From: Flavobacterium humidisoli
GTDB taxonomy: Bacteria; Bacteroidota; Bacteroidia; Flavobacteriales; Flavobacteriaceae
Assembly (NCBI RefSeq): GCF_023272795.1
Contig: NZ_CP096829.1
Location: forward strand, 2,666,001-2,730,000
DNA length: 64,000 nt
Direction of reading: 5' to 3'
The notes beneath the pieces are model-generated. The model was not told where the DNA came from, searched no databases, and worked only from the letters and a program-made list of their open reading frames with translations. The position numbers and the translations under genes were made by a program. Numbering within the stretch: position 1 is the first letter of the stretch; each line of letters starts with the position of its first letter. This document shows, one piece after another, positions 33,490 through 42,409 of this stretch.

Positions 33490-34683
33490 ATGATAAAGAT
33501 CTTAAAAAAAACTTTTCTGTTTTTCCTGTTTCCCGCAGCAGTTTCTGCTCAGGGACTTGGAGATGATATCGGCAGCCTGCATGCTGTTCTGGAACAGCTG
33601 TATGATGAGATGATGCCGCTCTGCAGCAATCTTATGGGAGTGGGGCAGGGCATAGCGGGATTTGCAGCCGTCTTCTATATTGCCTCAAGGGTCTGGCGCC
33701 ATATTGCCAATGCTGAGGCAATTGATTTTTACCCGCTTTTCAGACCGTTTGTGATCGGTTTCTGCATTATGATTTTTCCTTCTGTGCTGACACTCATAAA
33801 CGGAGTCATGAAACCAACCGTCACTGCTACCGCTTCTATGGTTGCGGGATAAAACAAAGCAATTGAAGTGCTTCTCCGAGAAAAAGAAAAAGCAGTTAAA
33901 GAAAGTGCTCCATGGAAAATGTACGTCGGCGTTCTTGGAACAGGCGATCGTGAAAGATGGTATAAATATACCCATGAAGGTACGGATCCTTCTGATGAGG
34001 GAATGATGGAAGGAATAGGAAATGATGTAAAGTTTGCTATGGAGAAAGCTTCTTACAGTTTCAGGAATTCGGTCAAGGAATGGGTAAGCGAGGTGCTGCG
34101 AATTCTCTTCGAGGCCTCTTCATTGTGTATCGATACCCTGCGGACTTTTCAGCTGGTGGTGCTTTCCGTTTTAGGGCCTCTGGTATTTGGGATCGCAGTA
34201 TTTGACGGATTCCAGCATACTCTTACGGTCTGGCTTGCCAGGTATATCAATATCTATCTGTGGCTTCCTGTTGCCAATATTTTTGGAGGGATTATAGGAA
34301 AAATTCAGGAGCAGATGCTGCGGCTGGATATCTCTCAGATCAATACATCAGGCGATACGTTTTTCAGCAGGACCGATATCGGATACTTGATTTTTATGAT
34401 TATAGGCATTGTCGGATATTTTACTGTGCCCTCTGTTGCCAACTATATAGTGCATGCATCGGGAGGAAGCGCACTGGGACAGAAAGTAACCAGTTTATTT
34501 GGCGGTTCGACTTCATCTGTAATCGGAGGTGCTGCAACGGGAGCAGGAATGGTAATGGATACGATGGGAAATGCGGCAGGAAAAATGAGCCAGAGCATGA
34601 CTTCTTCTTCAATGTCTTCGCCCTATTTTGAAGATAAAGGAAGTTACATGAGCGAAAGGCTCAAAGGAAATTCAAAAAATTAA
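33490..34683 (+). pseudogene. traJ: traJ interrupted by an in-frame TAA
   Basis: TraJ is a multi-pass inner-membrane protein of the transfer channel (VirB6-like). From ATG 33490 the frame gives a signal peptide and LGDDIGSLHAVLEQLYDEMM, two membrane segments, then stops at TAA 33850-33852. The same frame resumes directly with NKAIEVLLREKEKAV and runs to 34683 through PSDEGMMEGIGND, several membrane helices and FTVPSVANYIVHA. The two parts add up to a normal TraJ of about 397 residues, so this is a single nonsense codon. A GTG at 33868 could restart the second half. Confidence 0.85.
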
Positions 34684-34695
34684 AAGCACGCGGTT

Positions 34696-35319
34696 ATGTT
34701 TAGCAAGATGAAAAATATAGATACAGCTTTCCGCCACGTCAGGAGTTTTACAATGCTGGTAATAGCAGGCAGTGCGGTCATTACGTGTTATGCACTTTAT
34801 AAAAGTTTCAGCTCTGTCGCATCCATGCAGGATAAGGTTTATATCCTTGCCAACGGAAAAGTGCTGGAAGCTTACTCTTCAGACCGCAAAGATAATGTGC
34901 CGGTTGAAGCCAGGGATCATGTTAGGACGTTTCACCAGTATTTCTTCAGCCTTGATCCAGATGATAAAGTAATTAAAGCCAATGTAACAAAGGCACTTTA
35001 TCTGGCCGATAATTCAGTTAAGCGCATCTACGATGATTTAAAAGAAAACGGGTATTATGCGGGAATTATATCAGGAAATATAAGCCAGACAGTTTTTATA
35101 GACAGCGTTACGATTGATATTAATGAATATCCCTACCGCTTTAAATGCTTTGCCCGGCAGAATATCATAAGAACCACAAGCATAATGAATAGAAACCTGA
35201 TTACACAGGGAACGCTGCGGAATGTTTCAAGGAGCGATAATAATCCCCACGGTTTTCTAATAGAACGCTTTAATACTCTTGAGAACAAAGATCTTGGCAC
35301 TTCAAGCAGAAAGCCATGA
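34696..35319 (+). CDS. traK: Conjugative transfer protein TraK
   Basis: A VirB8-like bitopic inner-membrane protein (207 aa): one membrane helix near residues 17-37, then a periplasmic domain (VRTFHQYFFSLDPDD, then IRTTSIMNRNLITQG) that matches Bacteroidetes TraK. The frame is intact. Its stop overlaps the traL start by 4 bases (ATGA). Confidence 0.93.
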   Translation: MFSKMKNIDTAFRHVRSFTMLVIAGSAVITCYALYKSFSSVASMQDKVYILANGKVLEAYSSDRKDNVPVEARDHVRTFHQYFFSLDPDDKVIKANVTKALYLADNSVKRIYDDLKENGYYAGIISGNISQTVFIDSVTIDINEYPYRFKCFARQNIIRTTSIMNRNLITQGTLRNVSRSDNNPHGFLIERFNTLENKDLGTSSRKP

Positions 35320-35720
35320 GAAGCTTATTTAGAAAACCTAGAAGCATCAATAAGCATTCACGGATTTACCTTATGATCAGATTCTGGTGGGTGGTTAAAA
35401 TGGATAGGATAACTAAAAACCTTTCCAAATCACAGCTTGGGTAATCTCTTGCAGTTTTCATGATGACCGGAACAGTTCTTTGTTTTTATAAAATAATCAG
35501 CGGTGTTTTGCTGGACAGTCCTGAATCAATCAGTATTGAGGGAATATCAGCTGTAAAACCTTTTTATTCTGAAAAAAATGAAACGCTGCATTTCTTGAAT
35601 ATATCTCTTAAAAAAAGTGAAAAGCAATCCGATATCGGCAGATGCATAGACAGCGTAATAAATGTTTCTGGTACAATCGATTTAGAAAAAAAATATAATT
35701 CCAACGGCGCGGGCTTTTAA
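35316..35720 (+). pseudogene. traL: traL interrupted by an in-frame TAA
   Basis: From ATG 35316, overlapping the traK stop, the frame encodes a basic N-terminus (MRSLFRKPRSINKHSR to NLSKSQLG) and stops at TAA 35442-35444. The same frame continues with SLAVFMMTGTVLCFYKII, the membrane helix expected of TraL, and ends at 35720. The whole frame is 134 codons, counting both stops, with a length and layout normal for TraL. ATG 35460 could give an 86-residue product lacking the basic region. Confidence 0.75.
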
Positions 35721-35773
35721 AATGCTCTAAAAGTCTGCGGAATTCAATACAGGTAACTATAATAATTGAAATT

Positions 35774-37063
35774 ATGGAAAATAAAACACTTTCGGCAAAA
35801 GACAGAAAGGACCGTAAAATGATGCTGGTTCTTCCATTGCTTATACTGCCATTTATAACAATGCTTTTCTGGGTTTTTGGAGGCGGTAAAGGAAAAGAAA
35901 CCGTGTTTTCAGCAGAAAAGAAATCAGGTTTTAACATGCTGCTTCCAAACCCAAAGCTAAAGGAAGACTCTGCATTAGATAAAATGAGCTACTATGATCA
36001 GGCATCAGCTGATTCCATAAAATTGGAGGAACAGAAGAAAAAGGATCCTAATTATTCGATAAGTAAGGCAGATGAAACTAATCTTGAATCTGACGGCTTT
36101 TTGGATTCGGATGCAGCTTCAATAAGAAGCCGGAAAGGCGGGCTAAATACAGGTTTTTTAAAGCTGGAAAATGAGCAGAAGATGTACCAGAAACTTCATG
36201 CTCTCCAAAAGGCAATTGCAGAGCCTGCTAAAGTAAATGGATACGATCAGGACATGAGAGAGTTTCAATATCAAAAAACACCTTACGGTGAATCAGCAGA
36301 AATGAGAAACTTGGAACAGCTGATGGCGGCAATGAGTGCACCGACTGAACCTGATCCAGAACTGGCGCAGCTGGGAGGGATGCTGGAAAATATCTTGGAT
36401 ATACAGCACCCGGAAAGGGTTCAGGAAAAGTTGAGGCAGAATTCAAAGATTCACAAAGGAAAAATATTTTCAGTGAGAAGGAAAGATGATGCTCAGGTCG
36501 CAAGTTCTCTTCAGAATACATCAAATTCAGCAGTAAAACAAGGAACGAATTCTTTTTATTCCCTGGATGAAGAAATGGGCAATGAAGAAATTCAGAATGC
36601 GGTTGAGGCAGTGATTCATCAAACGCAGACCATCGTAAACGGTTCAATTGTTAAAATAAGGCTTTTAAATGATGTTTTTATCAACGGCGTACTCATTCCA
36701 AGAAACAGTTTCGTATTTGGAACTGCATCTCTGAAAGGAGAAAGACTGGAAATAAAGATAAACACCATAAAATACCTAAACGCCATTTTTCCTGTAGAGC
36801 TTTCAGTTTTTGATATAGACGGTATAAAAGGCATCTATATTCCAGGTACAATTAACAGGGATGTTGCAAAAGCCTCAGCAGATAGATCGATGCAGAGTAT
36901 CGGACTTACGGGAGTAAGTGATTCATGGGGAGCACAGGCTGCCGGAATGGGAGTGGAAGCAGCAAAAACGCTTTTAAGTAAAAAAGTCAAACTTATTAAA
37001 GTGGCAGTAAAAGCTGGCTATAAAGTGCTGCTTTATGATGAGAAGGATAAGAATGAGAAATAA
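35774..37063 (+). CDS. traM: Conjugative transfer protein TraM
   Basis: A VirB10-like protein (429 aa) bridging the envelope. One membrane helix near residues 17-38, a long charged and low-complexity middle (about 60-260), then the conserved C-terminal domain: VNGSIVKIRLLNDVFINGVLIPRNSFVFG and IYIPGTINRDVAK. Intact. traN starts 16 bases after its stop if the ATG at 37080 is used. Confidence 0.92.
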   Translation: MENKTLSAKDRKDRKMMLVLPLLILPFITMLFWVFGGGKGKETVFSAEKKSGFNMLLPNPKLKEDSALDKMSYYDQASADSIKLEEQKKKDPNYSISKADETNLESDGFLDSDAASIRSRKGGLNTGFLKLENEQKMYQKLHALQKAIAEPAKVNGYDQDMREFQYQKTPYGESAEMRNLEQLMAAMSAPTEPDPELAQLGGMLENILDIQHPERVQEKLRQNSKIHKGKIFSVRRKDDAQVASSLQNTSNSAVKQGTNSFYSLDEEMGNEEIQNAVEAVIHQTQTIVNGSIVKIRLLNDVFINGVLIPRNSFVFGTASLKGERLEIKINTIKYLNAIFPVELSVFDIDGIKGIYIPGTINRDVAKASADRSMQSIGLTGVSDSWGAQAAGMGVEAAKTLLSKKVKLIKVAVKAGYKVLLYDEKDKNEK

Positions 37064-37079
37064 TTTTAAACTAATCAAT

Positions 37080-37910
37080 ATGAGAAACTTAAAAATATCA
37101 ATTATTATATGCATTTTCTTGACAGTTATTTCGGGATATGCACAATATAATTCAAAAGCTGAATATAATAATATACAGCTCAGCTATTCAAAAACTACCA
37201 GCATCTTATTTCCGTATGCTGTCAAAAGTCTAGATATCGGCAGCCGTGATGTGCTGGTGCAGAAAGCTAAAGGAGTTGAAAATATACTGCTGCTGAAAGC
37301 AGGAAAACAGAATTTTCTGCAGACCAACCTTACTGTAGTCACATCAGACGGAAAGCTTTACAGCTTCATATTAAATTTTGATGATTTGTGTCCGACTTTA
37401 CATATTGATGCCGGACTGCGAAATGCGGATGACAGACAGCTTTTGTTCTCACTGGAGAATGAAAACCAGAAGGAAATAAAGGATTATGCGATGCTCGCAT
37501 TATCTAAGAAAAATAAGGTAAGCGGACTTAATTCAAGAAGATCAGAAATTGAGATAAGAGTTGACGGCATTTTTATTCATCAGGATATAATGTATTTCAG
37601 GGTCTCTCTGGGAAATTATTCTAAAATTAATTATGATGTTGACCAGCTTCGTTTTTTTATTCGTGACCAGAGAAAATCAAAGCGTACCGCATCACAGGAA
37701 ATAGAGGTTATACCGTTTTTCAGTACTGGTGATTTCAGCCGGATTTATGATAAATCTGAAGTTATAACTGTATTTGCCCTGCCTAAATTTACAATACCGG
37801 AAAAGAAAAAGTTTACCATGCAGGTCTTTGAGAAAAATGGAGGCAGGCATCTGGAGCTGGATATAAAAAATAGGAACCTGGTAAATCTTGAAATACTGGG
37901 TAACTTATAA
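37080..37910 (+). CDS. traN: Conjugative transfer protein TraN (DUF4138)
   Basis: A VirB9-like periplasmic protein of the transfer channel. The ATG at 37080 gives the signal peptide MRNLKISIIICIFLTVISGYAQ; upstream ATGs at 37035, 37053 overlap traM and would spoil it. The body is beta-rich with KTTSILFPYAVKSLDIGSRDVLVQKA, the DUF4138 opening. Length about 276. It is the last recognisable tra gene here; traO, traP and traQ are not found. Confidence 0.9.
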   Translation: MRNLKISIIICIFLTVISGYAQYNSKAEYNNIQLSYSKTTSILFPYAVKSLDIGSRDVLVQKAKGVENILLLKAGKQNFLQTNLTVVTSDGKLYSFILNFDDLCPTLHIDAGLRNADDRQLLFSLENENQKEIKDYAMLALSKKNKVSGLNSRRSEIEIRVDGIFIHQDIMYFRVSLGNYSKINYDVDQLRFFIRDQRKSKRTASQEIEVIPFFSTGDFSRIYDKSEVITVFALPKFTIPEKKKFTMQVFEKNGGRHLELDIKNRNLVNLEILGNL

Positions 37911-37938
37911 TTAGTACTAATTTTAAATGTAAAAGATC

Positions 37939-38739
37939 ATGAACCAGAAAAATTTAGATTACCTTAAAGATCAGTTGAAATATACTGGATTTGGGGAAAC
38001 TTTTGAAGCAGAGCTGAAGGCAAATATGCTGAAAGGCGAAAAAGATTTTAAAATTGTTCGCACAGGCATTATGAACAACGGTGTTCCTAACAAAGACAGC
38101 GTGACAGTTGAATTAAACTTTAAAAAGTCCGAACAGAACGATATGTATTTTTTTAATTCCTACCATGTTAACCTGCAAAAGGAGGAAAACAAACCGGGAT
38201 TGGAACAAACCTTTTACATCAACAAAGAGGGGAGCATTACAATGAAAGAAGCCTATAATTTAATGGAAGGACGATCTGTCAATAAAAATCTTCAAAGTAA
38301 GGACGGCGAAGCCTATAATGCTTGGATTTCTTTGAATTTCAAGGAAACCGATAGCAGCGGGAACTTTAAGCTGAATCAGTATCACCAGAATTACGGCTAT
38401 GATCTGGAAGCTTCGCTGGAGAAGCATTCGATAAAAGAACTGCTTACTCCGCAGTATAAAGAAGATTTAATTAATTCTCTAAAAAAAGGAAATCTGCAGT
38501 CCGTAACTTTTGTTGTGGGTGGAGAAGAACGAAAACAGTTTGTGGAAGCAAATCCGCAGTTTAAAACGGTAAAGGTTTATGATTCTTCAATGCAGAGAAT
38601 CAATGATCGTGAAAGTAAAGGTGAGAAACAGTCTCGATCAAAAGAAAAGAATACCGTCCAGAGTAATAATGATGATGCGCCGCCACAGAAAGAACAGAAT
38701 AATAAGTCACGTTCAAAAAAAGCAGGCAGATCCGTGTAG
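37939..38739 (+). CDS. Element-encoded accessory protein, first paralogue (266 aa)
   Basis: A soluble protein with no signal peptide. Its core (AYNLMEGRSV, then NYGYDLEASLEKH, ending VEANPQFKTVKVYDSSMQ) recurs in the next gene and in many Bacteroidetes conjugative elements, where it is usually unnamed or linked to DUF3945-type regions. The C-terminal 50 residues are charged, rich in Lys, Ser, Asn and Gln, and look disordered. A role in DNA handling during transfer is possible but not shown. Confidence 0.65.
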   Translation: MNQKNLDYLKDQLKYTGFGETFEAELKANMLKGEKDFKIVRTGIMNNGVPNKDSVTVELNFKKSEQNDMYFFNSYHVNLQKEENKPGLEQTFYINKEGSITMKEAYNLMEGRSVNKNLQSKDGEAYNAWISLNFKETDSSGNFKLNQYHQNYGYDLEASLEKHSIKELLTPQYKEDLINSLKKGNLQSVTFVVGGEERKQFVEANPQFKTVKVYDSSMQRINDRESKGEKQSRSKEKNTVQSNNDDAPPQKEQNNKSRSKKAGRSV

Positions 38740-38769
38740 CCTCAGAAATCCAATTAAAGATTCATCATT

Positions 38770-39801
38770 ATGCCGTCTGAAAATAATAGAGTAGAGAATG
38801 AGATAAAACTCTGGTTATCGAAGGAAGAAAAATTAAAATCTCTTTTTAAAAGCAGCCCTGCAATGGAACGTTCTTTTGGAATAGAGAAATTAAAGTTCTT
38901 TAGAATGCTGCTTTTTAAATATAAAAGAACTAAAGCGATAGATGAAATTTTAACATTAAGGTTTCTTAAGCATGAATATAAAAATTTGAGGCAAAATTTA
39001 TATCCAAATATCTTCAGCCGACTTTTAAATGAAGCTGTTAATGCTGTTGCTTTTGAAAGGATTGATAAGCGGGAATATCTAAAAGATCAGGAATTAAACA
39101 GAACATCATTGCAAGAACAGTTAAAAAACAGCGGTTTTACAGATGTTTACCCTAAGACATTAGAGCAAATGCAGGAACAGCAGTTAAGCTTCTCTGTTCC
39201 TGTTTCATATCATATTTCTGAAAATGAAAGACTTGAGCATTCTTTATTATTTCAAAAGAATGCACAGGGAGCTTATCAATTTGATGGATTCAGTTCAATT
39301 CTTTACACAGACTCTTCACCATCTGGGCAGAGTTCACACTATTTTAAAAATGGCAAATCTGAAAATTTTAACGCTTCGGAGGCATACAATCTGCTGGCTG
39401 GAAGGGCAGTACTTAAAAACGGAACTTGGAAGCAGTTTAACTTTTATGATAAAGATCTTAGAGATAATTACCGCATGAATGAATTTCCAGAGACCTATGG
39501 CTATAATGTAAGCAATGTTCTAAGAACTCTTCCACTTAAAAATGAAGATTATCAAGAATTTGAATCTTTGTCTGATTCTTTAAAAAGAGGAAAAAGGGAA
39601 GAGGCTTCCCTAATGATTCAGAATAGAGAAATCAAGGTTTTTATCGAAGCAAATCCTCGCTTTAAAACGCTTACTTTTTATAATGACAGAATGCAGAAGA
39701 TAAGTTTGAGGGAACTGCAAAGCGGATGCAAGGTACAGCAGGTGAAAAAGCATGAGATGCCTATGGAGTCGGTTTCAAGAAAGATGTCGCCGAAATTTTG
39801 A
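38770..39801 (+). CDS. Element-encoded accessory protein, second paralogue (343 aa)
   Basis: The C-terminal 230 residues repeat the core of the preceding gene: AYNLLAGRAV, ETYGYNVSNVLRTL, FIEANPRFKTLTFYNDRMQ. The N-terminal 110 residues are different, helical and basic. No signal peptide. It follows the first paralogue after 30 bases, so it is a tandem duplication with divergence of the ends. Function unknown. Confidence 0.65.
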   Translation: MPSENNRVENEIKLWLSKEEKLKSLFKSSPAMERSFGIEKLKFFRMLLFKYKRTKAIDEILTLRFLKHEYKNLRQNLYPNIFSRLLNEAVNAVAFERIDKREYLKDQELNRTSLQEQLKNSGFTDVYPKTLEQMQEQQLSFSVPVSYHISENERLEHSLLFQKNAQGAYQFDGFSSILYTDSSPSGQSSHYFKNGKSENFNASEAYNLLAGRAVLKNGTWKQFNFYDKDLRDNYRMNEFPETYGYNVSNVLRTLPLKNEDYQEFESLSDSLKRGKREEASLMIQNREIKVFIEANPRFKTLTFYNDRMQKISLRELQSGCKVQQVKKHEMPMESVSRKMSPKF

Positions 39802-39814
39802 GAAATAAAAACCT

Positions 39815-40111
39815 ATGAAAATTATGGATAATCTTAAAATCTTAACCAGATTTTTCAAGGCAATTGAAGATGATTTTAGAATTGGAACTACCCATATAGC
39901 TATTTTTGCAGCTCTACTCCAGTTTCGTGCTTCTAAAGATTACATCAATCCAGTATTAGCGTACAGCATCGAAATTCAAAGCATTGCAAAGGTAATGTCT
40001 CCAAAAACTTACCATAGATGTATGCGTGATCTTGATAATTACGGCTATCTAGTTTATGTTCCGACGAAGAATAAAAATAAGAGAAGCAGTATCTATTTTC
40101 ATTTGGAATAA
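39815..40111 (+). CDS. Small winged-helix-like protein (98 aa)
   Basis: A small soluble protein with the feel of a winged helix: helices RFFKAIEDDFRIGTTHIAIF, then SPKTYHRCMRDLDNYGYLVYVP, a helix-wing pattern. The gene at 40420 has the same layout (HTLPTYHKYFKHLQDLGYIKYTP), so they are likely distant paralogues. They flank an excisionase-like gene and precede the integrase. A role in controlling excision or replication of the element is inferred. Confidence 0.6.
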   Translation: MKIMDNLKILTRFFKAIEDDFRIGTTHIAIFAALLQFRASKDYINPVLAYSIEIQSIAKVMSPKTYHRCMRDLDNYGYLVYVPTKNKNKRSSIYFHLE

Positions 40112-40160
40112 TATTTCAGATGATAATCTAACAATAATAAAATTTAAATTTTACAATGAG

Positions 40161-40436
40161 ATGGAGGAACTTGTAACTAAAGATGATTTAAGACAATTTG
40201 GGCTTATGTTAACCAATGTTATGCGTACACTTATTGTGCAATCTGCCGAGGTTCAGAATATTGGATCGGAATCTCAATGGGTTAAAACTAAAGCTGTTCG
40301 CAAAATGCTTGACATATCAGCAGGTTCAGTCCAGAATCTTAGAATATCCCAGAAAGTACGTTTTAAAAAGGTATTAGGAGCCTATTATTATAATAGAGAA
40401 GATCTTCAAAAATTATTTGATGATGAAAAAAAATAA
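40161..40436 (+). CDS. Excisionase-like helix-turn-helix protein (91 aa)
   Basis: A MerR/excisionase-type DNA-binding protein. The ATG at 40161 begins MEELVTKDDLRQFG, the usual opening of these Bacteroidetes proteins; the frame is open 105 bases further 5' without matching features. The core is WVKTKAVRKMLDISAGSVQNLR then YYYNREDLQKLF. It lies next to the convergent integrase gene and may act as its directionality factor (inference). The C-terminus overlaps the next gene. Confidence 0.75.
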   Translation: MEELVTKDDLRQFGLMLTNVMRTLIVQSAEVQNIGSESQWVKTKAVRKMLDISAGSVQNLRISQKVRFKKVLGAYYYNREDLQKLFDDEKK

Positions 40437-40743
40437 TATTTTTAGGGAAAAAGACATTATGCATTATCTCTCAAGGTACTGTGATGATCCAAAACTAAAT
40501 GTCTGGCATCTATCAATTTTGACAGCAATACTGGCATTAGGCTATAGACAAGGGGAGAGAAGAAGGATTAAAGTCAGCCGCAGTAAAATTATGCAGCTAT
40601 CGCATGTGCACACCTTGCCAACTTATCATAAGTATTTTAAACATCTTCAGGATTTAGGATACATTAAGTACACCCCATCTTATGATCCAGGATATAAAAG
40701 CGAAGTTAAGTTATGTAAAAAGAGGCTATCTCAAAATATTTGA
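40420..40743 (+). CDS. Small winged-helix-like protein, second copy (107 aa)
   Basis: Layout as in the gene at 39815: helices LNVWHLSILTAILALGY, then PTYHKYFKHLQDLGYIKYTP, and a basic tail. ATGs at 40420 and 40423 overlap the end of the excisionase-like gene. The last codons and the stop (40741-40743) lie inside the terminator stem shared with the integrase. Function unknown, probably DNA binding. Confidence 0.6.
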   Translation: MMKKNNIFREKDIMHYLSRYCDDPKLNVWHLSILTAILALGYRQGERRRIKVSRSKIMQLSHVHTLPTYHKYFKHLQDLGYIKYTPSYDPGYKSEVKLCKKRLSQNI

Positions 40744-40757
40744 GATAGCCTCTTTGA
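40719..40757. terminator. Bidirectional terminator between accessory gene and integrase
   Basis: A perfect 17-bp stem (40719-40735 with 40739-40755, arms AAAGAGGCTATCTCAAA and its complement) and 3-base loop. It overlaps the stop codon of the plus-strand gene and lies just after the stop of the minus-strand integrase. Confidence 0.85.
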
Positions 40758-40784
40758 TTTTAAATGATTATCTGAAATTAAATA

Positions 40785-42092
40785 TCATGAAGTTATATTG
40801 TATTTCTTTTTGATTGCCTGGATTTCTTTTTCGAGCCTGCTGAGAACCGCCAAATCAGGCTTAGACATTTTGGACCCAGTTTTATTGAGTTTTTTATTGA
40901 CAATAGACATTTCACGTCCGATTGTGGCCTGCTCAGTTATAGCATATGCCTCAGTCTGTTTTACCGATGCATGACCCAGCAGTTCTTTAACTACATTAAT
41001 AGGGACGTTGTTATTTAATGTGACAGTGCTTCCGAAAGTACGGCGGGCCATATGCGTGTTTAATGTAAGAGGAAAGCCGCACAAGACTGCCAACTCTTTC
41101 AGGTACTCATTCATTTTCTGGTTGGATGAAACAGGAAGCACGGTTCCACGCTGGATACACAGCGGGTGCTCTTTATATTTTTCAACTATTTTCAGTGCTT
41201 GGGGAAGAAGAGGGACATTAAATGATGAGTTTGTTTTCTGCCTTTCGGACATAATCCACAGGTTTCTGTCAATACCTTTTTTGATATCAGTCTTTTTTAA
41301 TTGGTATGCGTCTATGTAAGCCAGGCCAGTGTAGCATTGGAAGACAAATACATCCCTTACGACATTGAGCCTGTCAGTTGTGAAATAATGACTTTCCAGT
41401 TCGTACAGTTCCTGCGCGGTGAGCGGTTTTTTTACCAGTTTTGTTTTACGTCCCTTAAAGTTCTTAAATGGATCCTTTGTGATTATTTCCTTATCGATGG
41501 TGCGGATTACAATCTTTTTGAAATTTGCAATATACTTTAGGGTGTTGTTGCTGCTGCAGTCGCGTACAGTTCTAAGGTAAAACTCGAAATCCTTTACAAA
41601 CTCAAGATTCAAATCCGCAAATTCAAGATCGTGCTTTTTAACCTTGAATTTTATAAACGCAGTCAAATGGTTTTTAGTAATGGTAAACCGGTCAAGGGTG
41701 CCTTTTGCATAGCCTTTTCCAAGAAGCGCCTCCATTTCATCGTTATGCTTTTGAAATTCTTCCAGCACCTTAATCTTTGGGGCTGTCCTTCCCTGAACCT
41801 TGTCCATAATTTTTTCAGCGGTTATGATTTTGCCGCTGTACATCATTTCGGTTTTGATTTCATTGATTTTTAAAGTCAGCGAATCCAAAAAGAAGTTCAG
41901 TGACTTTGCATTTTCCTTTGAGCCGACCGCTCTTTCGAACCTTTGATCCCATCGTGTATTATCCCATTTTTTCTTAGTTGAGCTTTCCTTACGGATACCG
42001 TCAACAGTTATTCTGAAATACATAATCCATTCCCTGCTTTCTATTTTGGGTCTTTTTAAAAAGAATCCCAAACCAAAACTGCTTTCCAACAT
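40785..42092 (-). CDS. Tyrosine integrase of the conjugative element
   Basis: A site-specific recombinase (435 aa): N-terminal arm-binding region, SAM-like core-binding domain (about 100-200), and the catalytic domain with HMARRTFGS, LLGHASVKQTEAYAI (His and nucleophile Tyr near 384). At the first Arg position it has CYTGLAYID, with Ala instead of Arg, as in Bacteroidetes IntDOT-type enzymes. It sits about 280 bases from a 21-bp tRNA 3'-end copy, the likely attachment site. Closely related to the integrase at 46075. Confidence 0.92.
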   Translation of the reverse strand: MLESSFGLGFFLKRPKIESREWIMYFRITVDGIRKESSTKKKWDNTRWDQRFERAVGSKENAKSLNFFLDSLTLKINEIKTEMMYSGKIITAEKIMDKVQGRTAPKIKVLEEFQKHNDEMEALLGKGYAKGTLDRFTITKNHLTAFIKFKVKKHDLEFADLNLEFVKDFEFYLRTVRDCSSNNTLKYIANFKKIVIRTIDKEIITKDPFKNFKGRKTKLVKKPLTAQELYELESHYFTTDRLNVVRDVFVFQCYTGLAYIDAYQLKKTDIKKGIDRNLWIMSERQKTNSSFNVPLLPQALKIVEKYKEHPLCIQRGTVLPVSSNQKMNEYLKELAVLCGFPLTLNTHMARRTFGSTVTLNNNVPINVVKELLGHASVKQTEAYAITEQATIGREMSIVNKKLNKTGSKMSKPDLAVLSRLEKEIQAIKKKYNITS

Positions 42093-42183
42093 AATCCTAC
42101 TTTTTAAATTAATAAATGTAGAATAATATCACTGTCAAATCAAGTCGTTAACCCCTGTAATATAAGGGATTTTTGCTGTTTCT

Positions 42184-42215
42184 GGTGCACTTTTCTGCGC
42201 GCCCGAAAGTGCACC
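42184..42215. repeat. Inverted repeat upstream of the integrase
   Basis: GGTGCACTTT (42184-42193) and AAAGTGCACC (42206-42215) are a perfect 10-bp inverted repeat, 92 bases upstream of the integrase start. The second integrase has an inverted repeat in the same relative place, so this may be an integrase arm site or an operator. Confidence 0.55.
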
Positions 42216-42275
42216 GATTCTGGACCTTTAATTTTGTGAGCATTTATAAATATTGAAAACAGCCCATAAAGCAAA

Positions 42276-42307
42276 AAAGCCAGTAAATCATCGGATTTAC
42301 TGGCTTT
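42276..42307. terminator. Terminator hairpin beside the attachment site
   Basis: A perfect 14-bp stem AAAGCCAGTAAATC / GATTTACTGGCTTT (42276-42289, 42294-42307) with an ATCG loop. On the minus strand it follows the tRNA-end remnant at 42375-42395 and is followed by Ts, so it may stop transcription coming from the tRNA side. Equivalent hairpins occur near 45669 and 47570. Confidence 0.7.
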
Positions 42308-42374
42308 AAGACATTTTTTAAGGCTTTTTAAAAAGATTGAAAACTTTAAGTTTTCCGGCTTTTCGGCCTTTCCG

Positions 42375-42395
42375 TGGGGAGAGCAGGACTCGAAC
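42375..42395 (-). other. Attachment-site copy: 3' end of a tRNA gene (right end of the ICE)
   Basis: On the minus strand these 21 bases read as the T-loop, T-stem 3' strand, acceptor strand and discriminator of a tRNA (GTTCGAGTCC then TGCTCTCCCC and A). The rest of a tRNA is missing: upstream there is no matching T-stem or 5' acceptor GGGGAGA. This is what integration into a tRNA leaves at the far end, so the ICE boundary should be here and the intact tRNA beyond the left edge of the window. Confidence 0.65.
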
Positions 42396-42409
42396 TTATG
42401 AGGTGTCAA

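Noticed and set aside
33850-35444. Stop-codon recoding by an element-borne suppressor tRNA, to explain the TAAs in traJ and traL
   Set aside because: The only tRNA-like gene in the window appears to have a CGA anticodon and cannot read TAA. Nonsense mutations or sequence errors are simpler.
41008-41873. Plus-strand frames opposite the integrase
   Set aside because: They are antisense shadows of a clear tyrosine recombinase.
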